A stretch of 13,606 nucleotides of DNA, taken from contig DATFDL010000194.1 of NCBI GenBank assembly GCA_035252155.1, forward strand, positions 1 to 13,606. The letters run 5' to 3'. Of the stretch, positions 6,527 through 13,027 are shown in pieces. The notes beneath the pieces are model-generated. The model saw only the letters and a list, made by a program, of their open reading frames with translations. It had not been told where the DNA came from and searched no databases. This stretch comes from JAICLL01 sp035252155. GTDB lineage: Bacteria; Planctomycetota; Planctomycetia; Pirellulales; JAICIG01. The position numbers and the translations under genes were made by a program. The first letter of the stretch is position 1. Each line of letters opens with the position of its first letter.

Positions 6527-7996
6527 ATGGGTCGAAAGCTCTATATCGAAACAGTCGGCTGCCAGATGAACATGCTCGATAGCGAGCTGGTGGTGGCCAG
6601 CCTGCGCAACGACGGCTACCAATTGGTAGCCACACCGCGCGAAGCCGACACCATCTTGTTCAACACCTGCAGCGTGCGGCAGCATGCTGAAGACAAGATT
6701 TATAGTGCGCTCGGCCGGTTGAAACACGCGAAATCGCGAAACCCAAATAAAATTATCGGCGTGTTGGGGTGCATGGCCCAAAAAGATCAGCGGCTGATCT
6801 TCGAGCGGGCGCCGTATGTCGACCTGATCGTCGGGCCGGGGCAACTGCACCAGATACCCGACCTGCTGCGACAGATCTCCGCGGGCGGCGGCCCACGGAT
6901 GGAAGTCAGCCTCGACCGCACCGCCGGCAGCCGGCACGAAGTCGAGCAGAGCTTTGAGAGCTACGATCCGCTCCGCGACGAGCAAATGCGGCCCACGCCC
7001 TATCAGGCGTTCGTGCGGATCATGATCGGCTGCGACAAATTCTGCACCTATTGCATCGTGCCCTCGGTGCGTGGGCCGGAGCAAAGCCGCCCGCCGCAGC
7101 AGATCGAAGCCGAAGTGCGAAAGCTGGCCGGCGAGGGTTGCCGCGAAATCACGCTGCTGGGCCAGACCGTCAATAGCTATCGCTATCGCGCCGATGGCCG
7201 CACCACGCGACTGGCCGATCTGCTCTGCCGCCTGCACGACATCGACGGCATTGACCGCATCAAGTTTGTCACCAATTTCCCGAAGGACATGACCGACGAC
7301 TTGTTGCAGGCGGTGCGCGACCTGCCCAAGTGTTCGCACTACTTGCACGTGCCGGCCCAGAGCGGTTCGAACGGCGTGCTGCGGCGGATGAAGCGCGGCT
7401 ACAGCGTCGAAGATTATCGCGAGATGCTGGCCCGCATTCGGCAGACCATACCCGACGCCGCCGTGACCAGCGATTTTATCGTTGGGTTTTGCGGCGAGAC
7501 CGAAGACGATTTTGAAGCGACGGCGGCGTTGGTGCGCGAGTCGCGATTCAAGAACAGCTTCATCTTCAAATACAGCCCGCGGCCGGGCACCAAGGCCGAC
7601 TCGCTCTTCGCCGACGACGTGCCCGAAGAGGTGAAACGGCGGCGCAACAACGAACTGCTGGCGATTCAAAACGCGATCAGCGAGGAAGACAATCAGGCGT
7701 TTTTGGGCCGCCGCGTCGAAGTGCTGGTCGAGGGACCGAGCAAGTCGAGCCGCAAGCACGCCGCCGAGGGCGACGTGTTGCAGCTCACCGGCCGTACCAA
7801 CTGCGATCGCATCGTGGTTTTTGAGGGCAACCGCCGGCTGATCGGGCAGTTTATTCCGCTGGTCGTTTACGACGCCAACGCGTTCACGCTGTTTGCCAGC
7901 GTGGTCACCAGTCACGTGGGGCCGGAGGTGTACGCGCTGGAAGGGGCTCAGGGTTCAGGGTTCAGGGTTCAGGAAAGCACACCGAGCGTGCCTTAG
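6527..7996 (+). CDS. miaB: tRNA-2-methylthio-N6-dimethylallyladenosine synthase MiaB
   Basis: The 489-residue product is a radical-SAM methylthiotransferase that adds a methylthio group to i6A37 of tRNAs. The N-terminal UPF0004 domain carries the three cysteines of the auxiliary cluster: C12 (TVGCQMN), C48 (FNTCSVR) and C82 (LGCMAQ). The radical-SAM CxxxCxxC is C169, C173 and C176 in MIGCDKFCTYCIVPSVRG. This is followed by ITLLGQTVNSY, HVPAQSGSNGVLRRMKRGY and TSDFIVGFCGET, all typical of MiaB rather than RimO or MtaB. A C-terminal TRAM-like region (about 397-455) ends near VVYDANAFTLFASVV. The last 30 residues (including GSGFRVQESTPSVP) look foreign to the family: they are encoded by heptamer repeats, and the TAG stop overlaps the edge of a REPIN. 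The usual family length is about 440-475 residues. Confidence 0.96.
   Translation: MGRKLYIETVGCQMNMLDSELVVASLRNDGYQLVATPREADTILFNTCSVRQHAEDKIYSALGRLKHAKSRNPNKIIGVLGCMAQKDQRLIFERAPYVDLIVGPGQLHQIPDLLRQISAGGGPRMEVSLDRTAGSRHEVEQSFESYDPLRDEQMRPTPYQAFVRIMIGCDKFCTYCIVPSVRGPEQSRPPQQIEAEVRKLAGEGCREITLLGQTVNSYRYRADGRTTRLADLLCRLHDIDGIDRIKFVTNFPKDMTDDLLQAVRDLPKCSHYLHVPAQSGSNGVLRRMKRGYSVEDYREMLARIRQTIPDAAVTSDFIVGFCGETEDDFEATAALVRESRFKNSFIFKYSPRPGTKADSLFADDVPEEVKRRRNNELLAIQNAISEEDNQAFLGRRVEVLVEGPSKSSRKHAAEGDVLQLTGRTNCDRIVVFEGNRRLIGQFIPLVVYDANAFTLFASVVTSHVGPEVYALEGAQGSGFRVQESTPSVP
7948..7973 (+). repeat. Heptamer tandem repeat (TCAGGGT, about 3.7 copies) in the miaB 3' end
   Basis: TCAGGGT is repeated at 7948, 7955 and 7962, with a partial copy to 7973. 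It encodes the GSGFRVQ part of the MiaB tail. Related words (GGATTCAGG near 8090, GAATCCTGAATT near 13009) occur at two other intergenic sites, suggesting a dispersed repeat. Confidence 0.7.
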
Positions 7997-8135
7997 TAGC
8001 AGGCACACTCCGTGTGCCGTCGCTAACCCACCCTGCGGTTGGCACGCAGCGTTCAAACCCATCGTCTCACGTAGCCGGCACCAGGATTCAGGCGAACACG
8101 CCCTAAAGTTACGGCACACGGAGTGTGCCTACTAC
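7996..8135. repeat. REPIN-like inverted pair of GTAG-REP hairpins between miaB and csp3
   Basis: The left arm 7996-8020 and right arm 8111-8135 are 25-bp inverted copies with one mismatch. Each starts, reading inward, with GTAG, and contains the perfect hairpin GGCACAC-TCC-GTGTGCC. The 90-bp middle has no matching structure that I can see. The left GTAG abuts the miaB TAG (shared G at 7996), and the right GTAG supplies the TAG stop of the convergent copper-storage gene (8134-8132). Confidence 0.8.
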
Positions 8136-8467
8136 GATAGCGCATGCGCCCCGGCCATCTGGCGGCATTCGTCGGCGCAGTGCTCGCAGGCTTCGGCGCA
8201 GCGCCGGCAATGCTCGGCGTCGTGGTGGCCGCATTCCGCCGCGCAGGCGTCGCAAATCTCGGCGCACAACCGGCAAACCTCGTGCATAAACCGCGAACCG
8301 CGGCTCATAAAGGCCAGGCAGCTCAGGCACACGTCGGCGCAGTCGGTACACAGCCGCGCGCAATCGGCCATGTCCATCATGCCGGCGCACTCGCTCGCGC
8401 AATGTTCGCATTCCTGCGCGCAACGGAAACAGGCTTCAATGCAAGATTGGTGTTCGTGGTGCGACAT
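8132..8467 (-). CDS. csp3: Cytosolic copper storage protein, four-helix bundle (DUF326/Csp3-like)
   Basis: The 111-residue product holds 21 cysteines spaced CxxxC/CxxC along predicted helices (SCIEACFRCAQECEHCASEC at 8-27, further sets at 36-50, 66-80 and 88-102). This is the pattern of Csp proteins, which line a four-helix bundle core with Cys thiolates that bind many Cu(I) ions. A His-rich start (MSHHEHQ) may help metal loading. There is no signal peptide, pointing to the cytosolic Csp3 type rather than exported Csp1. The ATG at 8467 has a strong AAGGGGG SD about 6-7 nt upstream (8474-8480). The gene stands alone, with no copper ATPase or regulator beside it and no clear CueR or CsoR operator. 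Its stop codon is part of the GTAG of the neighbouring REPIN. Confidence 0.9.
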   Translation of the reverse strand: MSHHEHQSCIEACFRCAQECEHCASECAGMMDMADCARLCTDCADVCLSCLAFMSRGSRFMHEVCRLCAEICDACAAECGHHDAEHCRRCAEACEHCADECRQMAGAHALS

Positions 8468-8568
8468 GATAAACCCCCTTCTTAAGAGAATACGGTTATT
8501 CCAAGAGACGAACGTGCAACCATTGCGCCCGTTAGATGGTCAAGCGGCCGGAGCCTCCTCATCGCGCG

Positions 8569-8669
8569 GTAGCTCCCGGCCTCGTGCCGGGTGGTTCCGG
8601 GGCCTGATGTGTCGTCAGGCGTAGTCGAGCAAGAGCGAGCCGACGGCCGGCCACAAGGGCCGGGACTAC
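8569..8669. repeat. REPIN-like inverted pair of GTAG-REP hairpins upstream of the nitrate cluster
   Basis: The left end reads GTAG then CCCGGC-CTCGT-GCCGGG (8575-8591). The right end on the reverse strand reads GTAG (8669-8666) then CCGGCC-CTTGT-GGCCGG. Between them lies a third small hairpin, GCCTGA...TCAGGC (8602-8620). The two end hairpins differ in sequence but keep base pairing, as expected if the fold is selected or recognised. Confidence 0.7.
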
Positions 8670-8831
8670 CTTGTCACATTGCCTGCGAGCGGGGCGTGCT
8701 GTGCAACTCGTTTAAGCACCGCTTTTAAGCGACGCGGAATTCAATTGCCACGAGGTTGTCGCGCAAGTCCTTGCGCCGTCAGTGTTCGATCTCGCCGCGC
8801 TCCCCTAGGCGACACTGGGCCAAGCTTCGCG

Positions 8832-8847
8832 AGGCACAGTGTTTGCT
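8832..8847 (+). promoter_or_regulatory. Candidate sigma-54 (RpoN) -24/-12 promoter for the nitrate cluster
   Basis: AGGCACAGTGTTTGCT aligns with the sigma-54 consensus TGGCACGRNNNTTGCW. The invariant GG (8833-8834) and GC (8845-8846) are at the required spacing, and only the first T and the G after GGCAC differ. A start point near 8858 would give a leader of about 108 nt. Sigma-54 commonly serves nitrogen genes. No NtrC-like enhancer site was recognised upstream. Confidence 0.5.
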
Positions 8848-8965
8848 TTGCAGGCTTTTTGAACATCCACCAGGCGTCTCGGCGGAGGCGAAATCGCTTG
8901 GCTGTCATGAAATGGGGGCCGGGTGTTTTCGTCGGCGACGCAAGTGAAACGACGTTGCGTTGCCT

Positions 8966-10660
8966 ATGCCCGCCCTTGCGCCGCTCACCGCGGAATCGAC
9001 TTCGCTCATCGAGATGCTGCTCACCGCGCAGCAGCAACTCTCGGCGGTCGAAGCGTTCGCCCTTTGTGAATCATCTGGTGTCGAGCCGGTCGATGGGCGA
9101 TACCGCAGCTTGATTCCACTCTCGCTGCCTGAGCCGGGCCAGCAGTATGCTTTTGAAGTCGATCTCGACCGGTGTTCGGGCTGCAAGGCGTGCGTGGCGG
9201 CCTGCCACAATCTGAACGGCCTGGAAGAAGAAGAGCTGTGGCGCAGCGTCGGTTTGCTGCACGGCGGCACCAACCAGTTGCCGGTCATTCAGCATGTCAC
9301 CACGGCCTGCCACCATTGCCTCGAACCGGCCTGCTTGCAGGGCTGCCCGGTGCGGGCCTACGAAAAAGACCCGCAAACGGGCATCGTACGCCACCTCGAC
9401 GATCAGTGCATCGGCTGCCAGTACTGCATTCTCACCTGCCCCTACGACGTACCGAAATACAGCAAGCAGAAAGGCATCGTCCGCAAATGTGACATGTGCC
9501 GCACACGGCTGGCCGAGGGCGAAGCGCCCGCCTGCGTGCAAGCCTGCCCGACGCGAGCGATCCGAATTACCGTCATCGACCAGCAAGAGGCGTCCGACGA
9601 CTGCGAGACCAACCTGTTTTTGCCCGGTGCGCCGGAGCCGGGGCACACGCTGCCGACAACGGTTTATAAGACGGCCCGTCCGCTGCCGGGCAACCTGCTG
9701 CCGGCCGATTACTACGCGGCGGCGCCGCAGCACGCCCATTGGCCGCTGGTGTTCATGCTGGTGCTGACGCAGATGTCGGTGGGCGTGTTTCTGGCCGATC
9801 AATGGCCGCGGCTCATTGCCGGCGATCGCGGCGAACCGCTGGCGCACCGTTATGCAATCGACCTGGCCTTGTGGCTCGGATTGGCCGGCATCGGCGCTTC
9901 GCTGTTGCACTTGGGCCGGCCCTGGTACGCCTACCGCGCAGTGCTCGGGCTGCGCACCTCGTGGCTCAGTCGCGAGATTCTGGCGTTTTCGTTGTACGGC
10001 GGGCTGTTGCTGGTGTGCGCTGGCATGGCGTGGCTGCAACGCTGGGGCGTTCATGTGCCGGGCACGCTGACTGGCGCGGCGGAGACTTCGGCCTGCGTTT
10101 TCGGTCTGGCCGGAGTCGGCTGCTCGGTGATGATTTACGTTCGCACGCGCCGCCCTTTCTGGAGCGCGGGAGCAACGACCACCAAGTTTTCGTTGACGTG
10201 TGCTCTGCTTGGCCTGGCCGGTGCGTTGCTGGTCTGGGCCGTCGCGGCTGCCCGCTCGCCCGAATCGGCAACCGATCCAATGATGTCGGAGCTGCGCCAC
10301 CAAGCCTGCCGTTGGCTGGCCGCGGCGGTGCTCGTCAAGCTGCTGCTGGAATGCTCGGTCATTCTCCAGTTGCGCCGCACGCGACACGGGCCGTTGAAGC
10401 GGACAGCGTTGTTGATGACCGGCGAGCTGAAACCGGTCATGCAGGGGCGGCTGCTGCTGGCAGCGTTCGGGGGCGTGGCGCTGCCGCTGCTGCTGGCGAC
10501 GGGTTGGACGATGGGGGCAAGCGAACCCACGCAACCGCTCTTCGCCGTGGCGGCACACACCTTGATTGTCGCCGCCATGCTGATTGGCGAGCTGATGGAG
10601 CGCTACTTGTTTTTCACCGCGGTGGTGGCCCCCAAAATGCCCGGAGCGCCCGCCTCATGA
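8966..10660 (+). CDS. Fused DmsB-DmsC-like four-cluster ferredoxin and membrane quinol anchor
   Basis: The product is 564 residues from the ATG at 8966; a TTG at 8960 is possible and neither has a clear SD. An N-terminal segment of about 65 residues (LIEMLLTAQQQLSAVEAFA) precedes a DmsB/NrfC-like domain with four [4Fe-4S] motifs: C70-x2-C-x2-C-x3-C (RCSGCKACVAACH), ACHHCLEPACLQGCP, QCIGCQYCILTCPY and KCDMCRTRLAEGEAPACVQACP. From about residue 258 follow eight hydrophobic helices with DmsC hallmarks: SLLHLGRPWYAYRAV, SWLSREILAFSLYGG and GELMERYLFFTAVV. In DMSO-reductase-type enzymes DmsC oxidises menaquinol and DmsB carries electrons to the molybdenum subunit; here both are one chain. There is no Tat signal, so the Fe-S domain is cytoplasmic. 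The stop overlaps the nitrate reductase start (ATGA), so it is inferred to be that enzyme's electron donor. Confidence 0.9.
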   Translation: MPALAPLTAESTSLIEMLLTAQQQLSAVEAFALCESSGVEPVDGRYRSLIPLSLPEPGQQYAFEVDLDRCSGCKACVAACHNLNGLEEEELWRSVGLLHGGTNQLPVIQHVTTACHHCLEPACLQGCPVRAYEKDPQTGIVRHLDDQCIGCQYCILTCPYDVPKYSKQKGIVRKCDMCRTRLAEGEAPACVQACPTRAIRITVIDQQEASDDCETNLFLPGAPEPGHTLPTTVYKTARPLPGNLLPADYYAAAPQHAHWPLVFMLVLTQMSVGVFLADQWPRLIAGDRGEPLAHRYAIDLALWLGLAGIGASLLHLGRPWYAYRAVLGLRTSWLSREILAFSLYGGLLLVCAGMAWLQRWGVHVPGTLTGAAETSACVFGLAGVGCSVMIYVRTRRPFWSAGATTTKFSLTCALLGLAGALLVWAVAAARSPESATDPMMSELRHQACRWLAAAVLVKLLLECSVILQLRRTRHGPLKRTALLMTGELKPVMQGRLLLAAFGGVALPLLLATGWTMGASEPTQPLFAVAAHTLIVAAMLIGELMERYLFFTAVVAPKMPGAPAS

Positions 10661-12879
10661 AGCTCGATCTGGAAAACGTAGCCCCGGCACTCCGTGACGG
10701 GGAGGCGGTCGCCGAAGGCGACCACCAGTCTCCGCCACGGAGTGTCGGAGCTACCATGGTCTGCGGATTCTGCTCGACGGGCTGCGGACTGAACATTCAT
10801 CTGCGCGACGGCGAAGCGATCAACCTCACGCCCGCGGCCGACTACCCCGTGAATCTTGGCATGGCTTGTCCGAAGGGATGGGAAGCGTTGGCAGTGCTCA
10901 AGGCTGCCGACCGCGCCACCCAGCCGCTGCTGCGCGATGCGCGCGGCCACCTGCGGCCGGTCGATTGGCCAGCGGCGCTCACGGCGTTCTGTCAGCGCTT
11001 CAAGACGATTCAGCAGGCGCACGGCCCGCATTCGGTCGCCTTTCTCAGCACTGGCCAGATCGCCACCGAAGAGATGGCGCTCTTGGGCTGCCTGGCCAAG
11101 TTTGGCATGGGGCTGCTCCACGGCGACGGCAACACGCGGCAGTGTATGGCCACCGCGGTGGTGGCCTATAAGGAGGCCTTCGGTTTCGACGCGCCGCCCT
11201 ACAGCTACGCCGATCTCGAAGAATCGGACGTCATCGTCCTGGTCGGATCGAACCTCTGCATCGCTCATCCGATTCTCTGGCAGCGAATCTGCCTCAATCG
11301 CCAACGGCCGGAAATCATCGCGGTCGATCCGCGCACGACCGAAACGGCGATGGCCGCCACTCTGCACCTGCCGCTGCGGCCCAAATCAGATCTCACGCTG
11401 TTCTATGGCATCGCCCATCTGCTGATTCGCGAGCAATGGGTCGACCGCGACTTTATCGACGCCCACACCGCGGGCTTCGAGCAATTCAGCGAGCATGTCG
11501 CGGCGTTCACGCCCGAACGCGTGGCCAAGGCCACGGGCATCGACCAGGCGACCTTGCATCGTGTGGCGCGGATCATCCATCGCGGCCAGCGCGTCTCGTT
11601 CTGGTGGACGATGGGCGTCAATCAAAGTTACGAGGGTGTCCGCACCGCCCAAAGCCTGATCAACCTGGCGCTGATGACCGGCAGCATCGGCCGGCCCGGC
11701 ACCGGCGCCAACTCGATCACGGGCCAGTGCAATGCGATGGGCTCGCGGCTGTTCAGCAATACCACCAACCTGCTGGGTGGGCACGATTTCGCCAACCCCA
11801 ATCATCGCCAGAAAATCGCCGACGTGCTGGGCATCGACGCCGGCTCGATTCCCGCACAAGGGAGCTGGGCCTACGACCAGATCATCGCGGGTATTCTCGC
11901 CGGCAAGATCAAGGGCCTGTGGGTGATCGGCACCAATCCGGCCCATTCGTGGATCAATCAGAACACGCTGCGCGACATTTTGGGCCGGCTCGATTTTCTC
12001 GTGGTGCAAGACATGTATCACACCACCGAGACGGCGCAACTGGCTCATCTGGTGTTGCCGGCGGCGGCCTGGGGCGAGAAGGACGGCACGTTCATCAATT
12101 CCGAGCGTCGCATCGGGCTGATTAAGAAAGTGGCCCGTGCGCCGGGCCAGGCGCTGGCCGACTTCACCATCTTTCAGTTGATTGCCGAATACTGGGGCTT
12201 CGGGCAATTGTTCGCTCGCTGGAGCAGCCCCGAGGCGGTCTTTCGCATCTTGCAGCAAGCTTCGCGCGGTCAGCCGTGCGACATCAGCGGCATCGAGGGC
12301 TACCGGATGCTCGAAGAGGCCGGCGGCGTACAGTGGCCGTTTCCCGAGGCGCCGTCTGGCGAGGGTGACGACGTCAGGCTGGAAAGCCTGACCTACGAAA
12401 GCCTGACCTACGGGCGGCGGCTGTTTGCCGACGGACGGTTTTATCATGCCGACGGACGGGCGCGGTTCGTTTTCGACGCACCGGCACGAATGCCGGAGGA
12501 GCCGAACGTGCGCTATCCGCTTTTGCTGCTGACGGGCCGCGGCACCACCGCGCAATGGCACACGCAGACGCGCAGCGGCAAATCGGCGGTATTGCGGAAG
12601 CTGGCGCCGCGCGAGCTCTACGCCGAGGTGAACCCGCTCGATGCACGGCGCGCCAAAGTCCGCCCGAACCAATGGATGATGATCGAGTCGCAGCGTGGAG
12701 CGATCAAGGCCAAAGCGTTCGTCACGCCCGCCGTGCCGGTCGGCTCAGTGTTTGTGCCAATGCACTACGCCGCGGCGAATCAATTGACGCTGGCCCATTT
12801 CGATCCACATTCGCGGCAGCCGTCGTACAAGGACTGCGCCGTGCGGATCAGGCCGCTGGAGCGGTGGGATAGTGCGTGA
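10657..12879 (+). CDS. nasA: Assimilatory nitrate reductase catalytic subunit (NasA/NarB-type, Mo-bisMGD)
   Basis: The 740-residue product reduces nitrate to nitrite in the cytoplasm (no Tat signal). The [4Fe-4S] ligands are C36, C39, C43 and C71 (VCGFCSTGCGL ... GMACPKGW). The likely Mo ligand is C163 in DGNTRQCMATAVVAYKEAFGFD, as in NapA/NarB. Other family blocks are GSNLCIAHPILWQRI, WTMGVNQSYEGV, GRPGTGANSITGQCNAMGSR, GTNPAHSWIN, PAAAWGEKDGTFINSERR and a C-terminal molydopterin-binding domain with TGRGTTAQWHTQTRSGKS. The length fits NarB, and there is no C-terminal BFD [2Fe-2S] domain as in Klebsiella NasA. The ATG at 10657 overlaps the previous stop by 4 bp. Oddities: residues 8-33 are encoded by a palindromic repeat, and residues 573-585 by a REP plus a 15-bp duplication (ESLTYESLTY). 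ATG 10756 (M34), 5 nt after a GGAG, is an alternative start. Confidence 0.93.
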   Translation: MKLDLENVAPALRDGEAVAEGDHQSPPRSVGATMVCGFCSTGCGLNIHLRDGEAINLTPAADYPVNLGMACPKGWEALAVLKAADRATQPLLRDARGHLRPVDWPAALTAFCQRFKTIQQAHGPHSVAFLSTGQIATEEMALLGCLAKFGMGLLHGDGNTRQCMATAVVAYKEAFGFDAPPYSYADLEESDVIVLVGSNLCIAHPILWQRICLNRQRPEIIAVDPRTTETAMAATLHLPLRPKSDLTLFYGIAHLLIREQWVDRDFIDAHTAGFEQFSEHVAAFTPERVAKATGIDQATLHRVARIIHRGQRVSFWWTMGVNQSYEGVRTAQSLINLALMTGSIGRPGTGANSITGQCNAMGSRLFSNTTNLLGGHDFANPNHRQKIADVLGIDAGSIPAQGSWAYDQIIAGILAGKIKGLWVIGTNPAHSWINQNTLRDILGRLDFLVVQDMYHTTETAQLAHLVLPAAAWGEKDGTFINSERRIGLIKKVARAPGQALADFTIFQLIAEYWGFGQLFARWSSPEAVFRILQQASRGQPCDISGIEGYRMLEEAGGVQWPFPEAPSGEGDDVRLESLTYESLTYGRRLFADGRFYHADGRARFVFDAPARMPEEPNVRYPLLLLTGRGTTAQWHTQTRSGKSAVLRKLAPRELYAEVNPLDARRAKVRPNQWMMIESQRGAIKAKAFVTPAVPVGSVFVPMHYAAANQLTLAHFDPHSRQPSYKDCAVRIRPLERWDSA
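10678..10754. repeat. REPIN-like GTAG palindrome in the 5' coding region of nasA
   Basis: The left end is GTAG then CCCCGGCAC-TCC-GTGACGGGG. The right end on the reverse strand is GTAG (10754-10751) then CTCCGACAC-TCC-GTGGCGGAG. Each hairpin pairs at 8 of 9 positions, with compensatory differences between the two arms (CCCCG/CGGGG against CTCCG/CGGAG). The centre is a perfect GGTCGCC-GAA-GGCGACC. It is read in frame, giving about 25 residues between the initial MKLDLEN and the first Fe-S cysteine. Confidence 0.75.
12373..12411 (-). repeat. In-frame GTAG-REP and 15-bp tandem duplication in the nasA linker
   Basis: On the reverse strand GTAG (12396-12393) leads a perfect 8-bp hairpin: GTCAGGCT (forward 12373-12380), loop GGAA and AGCCTGAC (12385-12392). 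The 24-bp unit is exactly eight codons (VRLESLTY, residues 573-580). The 15 bases 12382-12396 are repeated exactly at 12397-12411, giving ESLTY twice. From memory, NarB proteins run nearly directly from the QWPFP motif to the RRLF.DG motif; here about 20 extra residues intervene. Confidence 0.75.
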
Positions 12880-12883
12880 GTAC

Positions 12884-12972
12884 GGAGCAGGGGAGCATGG
12901 GAGCTGGGGAGCATGGGAGCTGGGGAGTAGGGGAACTGGGAATGATTCGTTGTTTATCCGCTCCCCTGCTCC
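12884..12972. terminator. Possible long stem-loop between nasA and nirB
   Basis: GGAGCAGGGGAGC (12884-12896) and GCTCCCCTGCTCC (12960-12972) are perfect 13-bp inverted copies around a 63-base loop, starting 5 bases after the nasA stop. The fold could attenuate read-through into nirB. There is no T-run after it, so a classical intrinsic terminator is not shown. Confidence 0.35.
12893..12940 (+). repeat. G-rich 16-bp tandem repeat with G-quadruplex potential
   Basis: GAGCATGGGAGCTGGG occurs twice exactly (12893-12908, 12909-12924), and a third copy with three mismatches follows (12925-12940). With the preceding G4 run (12890-12893) there are eight runs of three or four G separated by 4-5 bases, which fits the intramolecular G-quadruplex pattern on the + strand. 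A C-rich block follows at 12960-12992. Confidence 0.7.
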
Positions 12973-13027
12973 CGTGCTCTCCCTCTCCCCTGCAGGTCGC
13001 TGAACGTTGAATCCTGAATTACATAGT

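Larger units (their letters stand above)
8468..8965. other. 498-bp intergenic region between csp3 and the nitrate cluster
   Basis: I see no convincing gene here. It holds the csp3 SD and start region (8468-8520), a REPIN (8569-8669), a perfect 7-bp dyad GCGCAAG-TC-CTTGCGC (8761-8776), a candidate sigma-54 promoter (8832-8847), and a leader of just over 100 nt before the DmsBC-like gene. Open frames crossing it lack RBSs and family features. Confidence 0.6.

Noticed and set aside
6488..7915. 475-codon reverse-strand open frame
   Set aside because: It is antisense to miaB and has no recognisable motif.
7996..8135. CRISPR repeat-spacer or tRNA-like structure
   Set aside because: There are only two copies in inverted orientation, with no cas genes and no cloverleaf; the REPIN layout explains it better.
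8850..8965. Molybdenum-cofactor riboswitch or other structured leader before the nitrate cluster
   Set aside because: Some GC-rich pairing is possible, but I could not place the conserved Moco motif elements. A covariance-model search would be needed.
9739..10656. 306 codons open in frame upstream of nasA, which would make a 1046-residue protein
   Set aside because: This stretch overlaps the transmembrane half of the DmsBC fusion, whose hallmarks are clear. The NasA homology starts only after 10657, where an ATG overlaps the upstream stop.
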